From Costus lasius (taxonomy: Eukaryota > Streptophyta > Magnoliopsida > Zingiberales > Costaceae), in assembly GCA_027563935.2 (NCBI GenBank), contig CM050450.1:10833957-10897956 (forward strand): a DNA stretch of 64,000 bases. Direction: 5' to 3'. Position numbers and translations under genes: made by a program. Shown here piece by piece: positions 33,771 to 44,810 of the stretch; the stretch's first letter is position 1; every line of letters begins with the position of its first letter. The notes under the pieces were generated by a model. The model was not told the DNA's origin. It ran no database searches and saw only the letters and a list, made by a program, of their open reading frames with translations.

Positions 33771-35520
33771 TGACACGACCGCAAGTGCATGGTTGTGTCG
33801 GAGTAATATAAAAGATGTCGAATCCCACAGGGAACAAGGTTGAGTACTAGAAAGTCCGAGTCCTAATAGCTAGGCGAATCGAAACGTGGGATTTTGAAGA
33901 CGGAAATAAAAAACAAACAAGTGTAACTACCTCGGTAGAGAAAAGATATAAGAGAGAATTCAGGGCTACGGCTTCCACAACGATGATAATCTTAATCGCA
34001 TAAGAAAGATATTAGTTATTTGGTTTATTGGTTTTGCACAAGGAGTCTAACCCTAAGGTACAAGGTGCCCTCTCTCGAGTGATACACCCCGGTGTTCGTT
34101 TTAGACCGACCTCCTACTCTCGCTGTGGATCGTTCTAAGACGAACCCAATAAGTTCTATGGTAGACTATGAAATCCTCGAGCGAAGACCAAGCACTCTCG
34201 TGTCGAGGTCTCGCAAGTTTTACTCAGAGGTTCGACCCTTACGATCCTTCTCTCGATATGAAACGTAACGGCTAACACGCGATATTACTCGGCCAAGGTA
34301 AAACCACGAAATAAATACGTCAAAGTAAAATATGCTCACAATTCATACTAAATAACATAAATAGATACAAAGTTTGCAATTAAAATCATCTAATGGTTTC
34401 CACCAAGCCCAGAAATAGGGTTTACGCTACAATCGTCATTTAAACGCTCAAAATCTCTCTTTTAATGAAATAAAAAGCATAAGAAAACGAAGCTAAGGGG
34501 AAGGAGATGATGAACCAAAGGAATCCTGAAGAAATCGTGATGATTGTGTGTCTCAATCTCCGAAAATCTCCAAAAGTTGCCTCTGTCGCCGTGTTCTTCC
34601 GCCTGCGCCCCTTCTTGCGTGAATGCTCAATCTCTAGGTCACGAAATTTTGGGATTTTATATTCGTTCTCTTCGCCTCGAAGTAAGCTTTCCAAAAAGTC
34701 CTCACTTGCTAAATTTGAACTTGAATCGGGTTCAAAATCGCCAAAATACTGAATGAGTGTTGGTCAACTCGCCCTAACTCGCTTTTTCCTCGATTGCTCC
34801 CCAAATATGGCACGAGAATTAGGGATTTTATGTTCCTTGCCCTCTCCTTTGAATTAGCTTTCCATAGAATCCTCACTTGCAAAATTTGGACTCCAAACGA
34901 GTGAGAAATCAAGAAAAACCGAGTAAGCCTCAGACACGCGTGTGAGTGGGTTAGAATCGCGGGTGAACCCCCGCCGGGTTCACCTGCCCGTGATTCTTCC
35001 TGTAAATTTCGGCGAATAGAAGCGCGGTGCACCCCGTGGGTTTCACCCGGCCGTGCTTTTCTCTGGAGTGATTCTGGTTGAAGTTTTCAAGAAATCCGGT
35101 GAACCCGATGGGGTTCACCTGGCTGTGAAGCTTTCTGCGAATTCTGCTGGCTGGCGACCGGGATGGTGAACCCCATGGGGTTCACCCGGCCGTGATTCTC
35201 TCTGTAAGTTTCCTGCAGCCTGGCGAAGAATCTGGTGAACCCCATGGGGTTCACCTGGCCGTATTTTTGAGGTTAACTCCGTTTAAGCCCAAATTTGACG
35301 TGTGACTTCATCTTCACACGAGAAATCGTCCCATGACCTCAGAATCTTCAAAATATGTCGAAAAAAGGGTGTTTTTATCTGAAATTGCATAAAAGTACCA
35401 AAAAGTGAAGATTCCAAAGATATGAAGGAAATAAGGCTATAATGAGTATAAAAGTGTTAAAATAAGCCTAGATTTGACATGAAATACAACGGAAAAACAC
35501 TACCAAAATGCAATGCATCA
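33771..35520 (-). repeat. 5' LTR of Athila-like element X
   Basis: 1750 bp, TGACACGACC to ...GCATCA, next to the primer-binding site. It is followed by ACGAG (35521-35525) and B LTR sequence. It carries five palindromes (34972-34983 region, 35026-35046, 35099-35118, 35166-35185, 35235-35254), one more than the left X LTR; that one palindrome accounts for the 20-bp length difference. Confidence 0.88.
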
Positions 35521-36331
35521 ACGAGGTACATCTAGGGCTTGCCGCCTGAGTGCAGTTGTGGTTGCCCCTGGTTCGGGAGCAGCCGGCGATTGCTTCCCTG
35601 TCCGACGAGCCACCACCGTCCATCTCTGTCCATTTTGCCGTCAAGCAGTTCCTTTGGCACTGCCTGGCACCGGTGGTGGCTCCATCCTCCGTCCTCCGGC
35701 TCTTCTCCACGGGAAGGTGGGCGACCGGTTCTCCGGCTTGCCAGCGTATGCACGCGAGGCGTGCTTGAACGATTCCGCCCATCGTCAATGCGTACGCGCG
35801 TGTGACTCTAAGTACTAACTCTTCAGTTGGGTCCTCCTCCTCGCCAGTGTGTGAGTGAGGTCCCGACCATGTCTTTTCCGTCACCGGCATGCGACGCCGT
35901 GTAGGCAACCATTCGTGATCGCTAGGCGCCGGCTTGATCCGTGGACGAGTGGGTGAGACCGACTCCCCAATGCGAGACAACTGGTTACTCCCCTCCGCTT
36001 CTCTCCGGCATGTGAGTGTCTTCAGATTCTGTTGTGGACCCCGTCCGACGCAGTCGGCTATGGGTGAGTCCCCCTTGGGTTCGGGTGAACCCGGTTCGAC
36101 TCTACGACACCGATTCTCGGTGAATCGCGAGCGTTGATCTGGATCGTGTTGGGATGGCAGCGATCTTCCGCTGAGTCCATAGTCGGGCTGGGAGCTGGTT
36201 CGAGGAATCCACTCCGCCAGTCGCGCCCAATCCAGTGGTTTCAACCGTTGTGACCCTTGTGTGGGTGTATTTGAACTCGAGTCAAACGTTGACTCATGGG
36301 TAAAATAATTAAAAAAATATGACCATAAACA
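35521..36331 (+). repeat. 5' LTR of B, second piece
   Basis: Resumes the B LTR at ACGAGGTACATCTAGGGC and runs to ataaaca just before the primer site. Relative to the intact LTR about 140 bp are deleted after ctgtccgacgagc. Long open frames here repeat those of 40190-40800 and are not genes. Confidence 0.8.
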
Positions 36332-36337
36332 ATAGCT

Positions 36338-36348
36338 TGGTATCAGAG
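36338..36348 (+). promoter_or_regulatory. Primer-binding site of B, initiator Met-tRNA
   Basis: TGGTATCAGAG six bases after the LTR end, the primer site usual for chromoviruses. Confidence 0.8.
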
Positions 36349-37650
36349 GGAGGTTCTGCACATTCCATCTTGTACGAGCGTTGTACTTGTATTTCGAGTG
36401 ACCTCCCTTCTTGGATGTATATGGAGTGTTCGTTAGAAAGCGGACTATGGTCCCTTCAGGACATAGTCGAAGATGGGGTTTTGGACCCCCGCATCTCAGT
36501 GGAGATCATCTCCACACTGCTCGTCTTCAACGAGTGTCTCGTAGCTCACGTGACTCGACTCACTGAGGAGCTAGAGGCATCCCAGGTAGAGGTCGAGTTG
36601 CTAAAGCACGCTACGGCGGCTTCGATAGCACCGACCATGGCCGATTCCGGCCAAGAGACCGTCGTGTGAAGACCCACATTTCAGCCCACGACCTACTTGA
36701 ACACACTTGTTATTCGGGTCGGGGTACGGGATTAGGCACCGCCCAAATCCGGATCCGAACCCGTTAACTAATGGGGTTCGCGTCCGTCATGGGAGTGGGC
36801 ATGAAGAAGCGATGGTACGCGTCCTAGAGCCTGCCCTTTCGGAGAGGTGAGTTGCTCCACGGGAGTTGAGAACTCCCCTTTGGATATGGAAACTTATTCC
36901 CAGGATATTTAGATCCCCGAGGGGGAGCATGCACAAGCTTGCATCGTGTATCTCTCCGGAGACGCGAGATTATCGGGGCGGATACAAGCCACTCCCAATT
37001 TAATCGGGATCGATTTAGCCCGTAAGCTCTCTTGGGAGAGACTTAAAATGAAGATCGTGACTTAGTTCCTTCCAAGGAACTTGAGGTGTTCTGCGAGGGG
37101 CACCGTCGAGAAAGTCCGGCATGTCGCGAACATCCGGGACTATGCGCAGCGATTGTTTCGAGCTGCAGAAGCTTTGATGGACAACATGGGGTCCGGGGAA
37201 CGTGTCCCCTACTTAGCCTCTGCCACTACGAGTGGTATGGCTTCTACCTCGTGAACGAAGGGTTCATTCACCGTGAAGGGCAAAGAGCCATTCACGCCGG
37301 ATAGTCGGCTTGCGACACTAAAGCTGACGAAGACGGTCGGAGACCACTCATCTTCTATAACAGCAGAAGAGGAGAATAGTGTATGGGATCAGGAGGTGTT
37401 CTTGAATCCACTAGTATTGGGCACTGCCTCCACTAGTAGTGTGAGGCCAATGTTACTGTACGATGAGGATTCCCCTTGCCTCGTGTCGTGCATTGGAAGC
37501 ACGGAGCCAAGGAAGGGAAAGAAGAGGGACTCCCGGGGAGTGCCCTTGTCGGCGAATGCCTTGGCTGCAGGGTGGCGCCAAGGAGATCCAATGCTTATGT
37601 CCGTTTGGGTGGAGGGCCCCACCTGACAAGGAGTGAGACGATCGGTGTCA
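36349..37650 (+). pseudogene. gag-proximal internal region of B, decayed
   Basis: An open piece 36319-36669 has a leucine/glutamate-rich end (RLTEELEASQVEVELLKHA), a likely coiled coil. The rest consists of short, shifting frames without a recognisable capsid or zinc-knuckle motif. By position it should encode Gag and protease of the chromovirus; the sequence alone does not prove this. Confidence 0.45.
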
Positions 37651-37651
37651 G

Positions 37652-39362
37652 TCGGCCTTTCAAGATTTGAAAGAGCGAATAGCTTCTGAACCGATCCTAA
37701 AATTACCATATTTCGGTAAACCTTTCGAGGTTCACATCGACACTTCGGATCAAGCGATTGGTGGTCTGCTGATATAGGATGGGCATCCTATAGCTTTCAA
37801 GAGTCGAAAGCTAAATGAGACAGAGCAGAGGTACTCTGCTCACGAAAAGGAGATGGTAGCAGTGGTACACTACCTCCGAATATAGGAAGTTTATCTCCTG
37901 GGTAACGCCTTCGTGGTGAAAATCGACAATATGGCGAATAAATATTTCACCACTCAAAAGAAATTGTCGGCAAAACGGGCCAGATGGCAGGAATTCCTTG
38001 TAGAATTCCAGTTCCAGTGGGAACACAAGCCTGGAAAGGCTAATGTGGTGCTTGAGGCATTGAGGAGGCTCAATGCTTTAGTCTGCTTTGCGATCTTCAG
38101 AGTGGAAGGAGATCTCCTTACGAAGATAAAAGCAGCAGCTACTTTCGATGACATATCGAAAGATTGTGGAATAGTTCAAGTCGGGTACGACTCGACGATA
38201 TTATTTGGGGGCCGATGACATTGTCATGGCCCGTGGCGAGAGGCCACTAGTCCCCGCTTCCGGTGGATTGCGATGAGAGTTGCTTAGGGAGCTCCACGAT
38301 ACCTCATGGTCAGGTCATCCGGGACAAAGGCGCATGTTTGCCTTGTTGTCTAGATTATGTTATTGGCCGGATATGCGTGCCAACATTGAGATGTATGTCC
38401 GCACATGTCTTGTTGACAGGTCGATCGGAGGTTACCGGCTGGGTTGTTGCAACCCTTGCCTATTCCCGAGACCCCCTGGACGAGTGTGTCCATAGATTTT
38501 ATTGGTGGGTTTCCCAAAGTCAAGGGGAAAACATCTATTTTCGTGGTTGTGAACAAACGGAGCGAGTGAATGCCCTCGTGGAGGACTACCTCCGCCATTG
38601 TGTTACTGCGATTCAAAAGGATTGGGTGAAGTGGATTGATTCGGCACAGTTTGCCAGCAACCTCCACAGATCATCATCTACGGGGCACAGCCCCTTTTAA
38701 GCTAGTGTTAGGGAGATAGCCCCTAACTCCTGTTGATATCGCGATGAGGACCTCCGAGGGGAGATGTCCTATGGCTCAACCGTGAGTGAGTGAGTGGAGT
38801 CGCTCTAGGAGGCTAGAGATAGCCTTGAGCTAGCTGTGAGACGAATGCGACAATATGCAAATCATCGTCATCGGGATGAAGATTTCGCAGTGGGCGACTT
38901 AGTGCTTCTCCGACTTACTCCGCAGATATGGAGGGAGATATCAATGAAGGCAGCACATCGGGGTCTTATATAGAGATACGATGGGCCTTTCGAGGTGTTG
39001 AGTCGGATTGGCTCAGTGGCGTATCGTCTGAAGCTCCCCGACAAGATGAAGCTGCATCCGACATTCTATGTGAGCTTCTTAAAAGAGGTTTCATAAGGAT
39101 CCAAACGAATCCATCTTGGTCATAGTCGCTTTGCGCGCCTTCGACGGTTCGAACGGAGTTCGACCAGAGAATTGGTGATATATTGGATCACCGAGTTTTG
39201 GGGACATAGCAGGATGAACCGATAAATAGAATTTCTTGTTCGGTGGAATGGTTCTCCATTGGAAGAAGTTGTATTGTATAAGGCGTCCGAATTGTGGCAG
39301 TTTGAGGACGAGATCCGTTGTTACTTTGAGTTATCGAGGGCAACGACTCGCTCTGGAGGGGA
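37652..39362 (+). pseudogene. pol of chromovirus B (RT end, RNase H, integrase, chromodomain), decayed
   Basis: In order: end of reverse transcriptase and RNase H (LKLPYFGKPFEVHIDTSDQA, ETEQRYSAHEKEMVAVVHYL; two TAG stops at Gln and Trp positions near 37775 and 37883). Then the integrase zinc finger (HDTSWSGHPGQRRMFALLSR followed by CYWPDM, near 38290-38390) and the integrase core ([11 protein letters not shown], spread over shifted frames). Then a C-terminal region (MRQYANHRHRDEDFAVGDLV...YDGPFEVLSRIGSVAYRLKL) and a chromodomain-like tail (EFLVRWNGSPLEEVVLYKAS). The chromodomain places B in the chromovirus branch of Ty3/gypsy. Many stops and shifts; inactive. Confidence 0.85.
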
Positions 39363-39366
39363 AGAA
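39355..39366 (+). promoter_or_regulatory. Polypurine tract of B
   Basis: GGAGGGGAAGAA immediately before the 3' LTR start TGTTAGG. Confidence 0.8.
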
Positions 39367-41095
39367 TGTTAGGTCTACGAGCTAAAAATTGGGCCCAGTT
39401 AACCTGCTGATCGGGTCAGCGGGTGGAGGAAACGGATCAGGCACGACGCCCGTATCCGATATCGCCAATTGGCGATTTACGTGCATGCGGTTGCGTACGC
39501 ACGCGAGCTGACACGGACAGGGCGCGCGGCGTGGGCGACTGACGCCTCGGGCGTTGCATTGACTCGGGCGGGTTCGGGAGAAAACAGACGAGATGTCTCT
39601 CTCGTCAGGACACGAGCTTCTAGGAACGAAGAGAAGCTCACCGGCACTCACCTCCCCTCTCCTCTCTGGCTAGCTCCAGCTAGCCTGACGTCGTCGGACT
39701 TCCTTCCCTGAGCTCCCCTGCGCATCCGGTGGTGTGGGCGGGTGGATCGGATCGCGAGGAGCTCCCCATCCTCTTCCACCGTCTTCTGCGCGTCACCGTC
39801 ATTGTCGCCGTCGACCTCGCCGGAGCCACACTTTCAGACCGCCTTGGAAGGCGCGGCCAGCCACCACGTCATCGACCTGAAGGAGCCGGCGACCTGAGTG
39901 ATCGCCGAGGTATATTCTTCCCCGCTCGTTTTCGGCTTTGCTTCTCCCGGTCGAGCTCGCGGCTCCCAGCGTTCTTCCCCGTCTCCGCTTCCGACGGTGA
40001 ATCCTGATGTGGCCGTTTTCCTCCTCTCTTGCTCCTCCGGCGAGCCCTCTCCTCCTCTCCTGGCGGCCGGCTCGCCTGCATGCGAGAAGTTCTGGCGCCG
40101 ACGCTCGTCTACGAGCGAGCGTTTCCCATATTTATTTGTCGCCTGCGTGCGACGAGGTATGTCCGGGGCTTGCCGCCTGCGTGCGGTTGTGGTCGCCCCT
40201 GGTTCGGGAGCAGCCGGCGGTTGCTTCCCTGTCCGGCGAGCTGCCTTGGTGAACGGATCTCCACCTTCCGCGCTGAAGAGCATCTGGTCGACGTCTGCCT
40301 CTTCAGCTTCCAGACGAGATCCTGTTGCCATATTCCTCTTCGTACGAGCGGGCGGACGCATCCGCGCGTGCCCCAGTCACCATCCATCTCTGTCCATTCT
40401 GCCGTCAGGCAGTTCCTTCGGCGCCGCCTGCCGCCGGTGGTGGCTCCATCCTTCGTCCTCCAGCTCTTCTCCACTAGAAGGTGGGCGACCGGTTCTCCGG
40501 CCTGCCAGCGTATGCACACGAGGTGTGCTTGAACGATTCCGTCCATCGTTGACGCGTATGCGCGTGTGACTCCGAGTACTAACTCTTCAGTTGGGTCCTC
40601 CACCTCGTCGGTGTGTGAGTGAGGTACCGACCGTCTCTTTTCCGTCACCGGCGTGCGACGCTGTGTAGGCAACCGTCCGTGATCGCTGGGCGCCGGCTTG
40701 ATCCGTGGACGAGTGGGTGAGTCCGACTCCCTAGCGCGGGACTACCGGTTGCTCCCCCTCCGCTTCTCTCCGGCACGTGAGTGTGTTCAGATTCTGTTGT
40801 GGACCCCATCCGACGCGGTCGGCTACGGGTGAGTCCCCCTTGGGTTCGGGTGAACCTGGTTTGACTTTGCGACACTGATTCTCAGTGAATCGCGAGCGTT
40901 GATCTGGATCGTGTTGGGATGGCAGCGATCTTCCGCTGAGTCCATAGTCGGGCTGGGAGCCGGTTCGAGGAATCAACTCTGCCAGTCGCGCCCAATCTAG
41001 CGATTTCGACCATTGCAATCCTTGTGTGGGTGTATTTGGACTCAAGTCAAACGTTGACTCACGGGTAAAATAATTAAAAAATATTATTATAAACA
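39367..41095 (+). repeat. 3' LTR of B (with empty X target site)
   Basis: 1729 bp, TGTTAGGTCT to ...TATAAACA. At 40152-40156 it has a single ACGAG where the 5' LTR carries the Athila-like insertion, so it shows the pre-insertion state. Overlapping GC-rich open frames on both strands are by-products of composition. Confidence 0.85.
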
Positions 41096-41113
41096 AGTGC
41101 ATGACACTTACCA

Positions 41114-43026
41114 TGGATGCAAACCTAGTAGTAAGGCAATGCGTCCTTTCACTGTAGATGGATGCATTTGTTTATACAGTAAAGCTATTTGTACGAATGA
41201 TAATATTTCTTGCTCTGCATTATCATTTTTTTAGTTTTAGTTCATAAACAACTTTATAAACAAGTTTCATCAACTTTTAAAGAAATTGAAATAATCTTAA
41301 AAATACCTGTGATTGGGTCCATCTTGCTTCTGCTTCAACAAGCAAGGGCAGCTTAGCAGATAATCTTTTGAACTATATTAGAGTTGTGAGATTATAAGCT
41401 TTTCCACTTCTTTGGGATAGAGCATTGGCTAGTAGATAGAGATCCCTCACACCAATTGTAGAAGTAGACTTGAATGTAATTAGAGGTGGAGAAACATGGA
41501 TAATACAACTTTCAACTGCGACTCAGGAAGAGGCATTGTCTTCTCTTCATGGATTCCAAGACTTTCTGATCTCCTACTGAAATCATCTAACGAAACTCCT
41601 ATTGTTGATCTATGCCACTGCTGCTATCAACGTGCTTCATCAATTATTCCGAGACTTGAATCTGGTCTGCTCGTCATCTACTTACGACAAATTTTGGTAC
41701 GATTCCTGCTGCTGCTTTCCCTTCATATCAACTTTCAACTGCTGCTGCTGCCAATGCCCCTAGACGAAAGATCGGAGCCCGACAATCTACATGCACATAC
41801 CTACTGCTCCTTTCCGCCGACTTGCTTCTTCAGCTGTTTCACCTCTTCATCATGTGCTATTTTGAAGACGCTCTGTCTTTAGCTTCCCCATACATAACGC
41901 TATTCAAGTCCACAAATGCCAATAACTTCTTCAACCTCTCTGGATGTCGTACTAAATTCACACGACATGTGGACGACCCTCATGAGGAAGATGCTGAGAC
42001 GAGCACCGACGATGACTCTGACTAATCTTGTGAGTATTGCATCTCATTTCTCCAAATTTTCTGTTCTTTACATGCTATGCATAGGGACTATGCATAATTT
42101 AAGTCTGGGAGATTGTGGGTTGGGTTCATTTTCGAAACATGATATGCAGTACCACAATACTTATGCTTTGTGCTTTGATGATACATTTCATATGCGTGAT
42201 GAAGATAAGTGGTGATATTATTTTTGATGATATTATTTCTGATTTTTGGAAATCATGATAGCTTCTTATTTCATATTGAATCCATGGGATATTATTATTA
42301 TGCTCTAAATCTTAGTTCAAAGTTAGGTAATTCATTTGATTCCTATTTGATGGAAAAAAACTGTGGAGTAATATATCTGATTTTTGATTAAGGTTCTTAC
42401 TTTCAAAGTAATGCTTTGATCTCTCTGTGGAAGTATGTACCTCTATCTATTTAATTCACTTTATTACTTGTTGGTTCTGATCAAAGCACTTATCTGATGG
42501 TTGTTATCTCCTCTGACCAAAGAAAAAAAGACTCCTCTACTTGGCACTATGAAAAATTGGTAGTGGTACCGAAGATATGAGTTAAAGTCTATGAAAAAAA
42601 TAATAAGACTCCTCTACTTGGCACTGCGAAAAATTGGCAGTGGTACCGAAGACATGAGTTGAAGTCAAATAACAAAAGAGAAAAAAAAAAGAGAGGATGA
42701 ATGTAACACAAAAATAAAGAGTGCCTTGGTTTTTTTCCAACTTGTATCTTTGGTTGAATCAGGTTTGAACAGAGTGCATACTCCACACAGAAGATTATTG
42801 CAACTCATGGAAGTAAGCCTTATCTAACTTCGATTTTTGGATCTTTACGCCTTTATTCTTGAAGATAGATGATTTCATTGAATCCCCTAACTTGCTGAAG
42901 TTTGTTCATAATGATATCTCCCTAGGACACAACATTTTACAAGCTTGACTTGATTTCACCTTTTCTGACTACCACATTTATCTTTCTATGCTTGAGGACA
43001 AGCAATGATTTAAGTCTGAGAGATTT
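41114..43026 (+). mobile_element. 3' internal region of a third Ty3/gypsy element
   Basis: Lies directly upstream of an LTR and ends in ggacaagcaatgatttaagtc followed by tgagagatt, the polypurine-type border typical of Athila/Tat elements. A similar motif (atttaagtctgggagattg) occurs earlier at about 42098-42117. The open stretch 41496-41882 and its neighbours have no recognised domain. 42528-42668 is a local direct duplication. The left border of the element is not seen. Confidence 0.5.
42528..42668. repeat. ~77-bp direct duplication
   Basis: gactcctctacttggcacta-like sequence through gaagatatgagtt occurs twice in tandem, with a few differences. Confidence 0.85.
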
Positions 43027-44739
43027 TGATGTCTCGTATTTATATAGTCTTTATGACATATATTTACCTGTAAAACGAGACCTATTTTCATGCTTTTACA
43101 TCTCTTTCCAGCTTATTTCATTAACTTTCTTCAGAAGCTTCACTACTTGTCGTGTTTGCTTAAATACAGGTCAATTCACTCACTTTTGGAGCTACATGGA
43201 CGTACATTTACATATCTGAGTGAATTAGGAATCTCGACAAGAAGTTTGGTTGCAAACGGGAGTAACTTCAAAAATTACGGCTGAGGCCATAATCTACATC
43301 ACGACCGTAATTCTCTGACAGGCTATATGAAGGACCCGTTTCTATACGAGCATAGGCAGACGCGATTGTAAATTCTTCGACGATAACTTTTCGGATAAAG
43401 ACACCCTCGACAAGAAAATTACGGGCATGGCCGTGGTTTGCCTCTCGACAGAAATCTCGCATCCGGCGCAAGAGTTTATCCATAGCCGCCAGAATTTATT
43501 ACCGGCCGTCGTGGATTAAATGAGCATTAATGGTCTGAAGGTTACGAGATTTAATGAGGCTGCAATTAATGCATTTCCGTTACAAGTCATAAATGCGGAG
43601 TTTATTTATTAACCATCAAGACTCATAATGGATGAGAATTAAGTTGAGAATTTGAAGAGTCATGCAATTAATGGATGAGATTTAATGCAGAATGTGAAGA
43701 GACACGCCATAATGGGGATTTAATCTAGAGTTTAATTCAGAATTTAATTCTGAATTTAATGCGGAATACGAAGAGGCACCAGGTTTTCTATATAAAGAAC
43801 TCAAGATTACCGAATCCAGGGGGGTCCGGAGGCGCCAAGAGGCCCGGGGTGGAGCACCCAGTCGGGGCTCCAAGGGAAGAGAGGAGGATTACGCTCGAGA
43901 ACCAAGGCTTAGTCGTAAGAACGCAAGTAATTCAAAGGAGAAGAAGGATTCTTTGAGGAGGAGAGAAAGGAGTTTGTCTAGATTCTTTTCCCATCTTTAC
44001 CTTGTTCTGTTTCCTTACTTTTAATTGGAAGGCTTGTTGTTATTGTTAACCATGTATGTATTAGCGTAAAAACCTCGATCGGGATTTGGGCGTAGCCCGA
44101 CTTTTTAATTTATAAGTCTTAATGTTAAGAACTGCTTTTGGTTGTATCTTTCGAATCCATTTGATCTTGGTATATTCATTTGTGTTTATCGATTTTCGGC
44201 CGGATCGGTTTTCGCACGTTAGTTGATTGTGGTAACAACTGAGAGGTGAATCACAATCAACACATTCTCCTTGATCAATCTTGTGTGCTCTATTACGAGA
44301 GTCGTAGAGTCCACTTGGAGAATTTTGGTGTCCTATTTCACGCGATCTACCTCTGCTTAGTCCACCACGAGAGTAGGAGACTAACTAAGTAGATTGTGGA
44401 GTTGTCCACTGCGAGAGTAGGAGACTAACTCAGTTGTTGAGTTGCGCACCTGAGAGGGGCACGGCTCAAAAGGACACATCCTTGGTTTTCTAAAGATTAT
44501 GAAAGCAGTACTTTTCATTACGCTTATAAGTTCAAAGACGTGGTGAAACCCAATATCCCAATTTCTCTCTCATCGTTACGACTTTCGTTTCATTACGTTT
44601 TTACTTTGAATTGCGACACCATCTGAGACCTTCAACCATTTAGCTATTGATTGTACGATTAGTTGGTACTTGACACTAGTCCTCGTGGGAACGATATTTT
44701 TACTACACGATAAAAACCGTGCGCTTGCAGTTGCTATCA
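43027..44739 (+). repeat. LTR of the third Ty3/gypsy element
   Basis: From TGATGTCTCGTATTTATATAG to ...CTTGCAGTTGCTATCA, 1713 bp. The end cluster ctcgtgggaacgatattttt...gtgcgcttgcag is characteristic of Athila/Tat LTR ends. No primer-binding site follows, so it is a 3' LTR. A TATATAAA box is at 43789-43796. Confidence 0.7.
43789..43796 (+). promoter_or_regulatory. LTR TATA box
   Basis: TATATAAA about 950 bp before the LTR end, followed by a GC-rich leader; probable element promoter. Confidence 0.5.
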
Positions 44740-44810
44740 GTGATTTTCACACTGCAATGATTTCAGCTTTTTCACTAGCTCGCTCACATTTCTTTTTTGC
44801 CACCAAGGTT

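Larger units (their letters stand above)
27861..41095 (+). mobile_element. Ty3/gypsy chromovirus B, decayed, carrying a nested Athila-like element
   Basis: Plus-strand element with a 5' LTR in pieces (27861-28663, 30394-30558, 35521-36331), initiator Met-tRNA primer site at 36338, decayed gag-pol, polypurine tract at 39355 and an uninterrupted 3' LTR at 39367-41095. The 5' LTR starts TATTAGG where the 3' LTR starts TGTTAGG. The five bases before it are cttac; cttac also occurs 11 bp beyond the 3' LTR end, so a target duplication is possible but not clean. The element lies directly upstream of the NLR pseudogene. Confidence 0.8.

Noticed and set aside
36060..36140. tRNA-like cloverleaf in GC-rich LTR DNA
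   Set aside because: No acceptor stem or T-loop consensus (GGTTCGAnTCC) in proper arrangement; the similar short string belongs to the LTR and recurs at 40850.
41496..42025. Envelope-like or ORF1-like protein upstream of the third gypsy LTR
   Set aside because: Position would suit it, but residues show no transmembrane-plus-signal pattern or known block, and frames shift.
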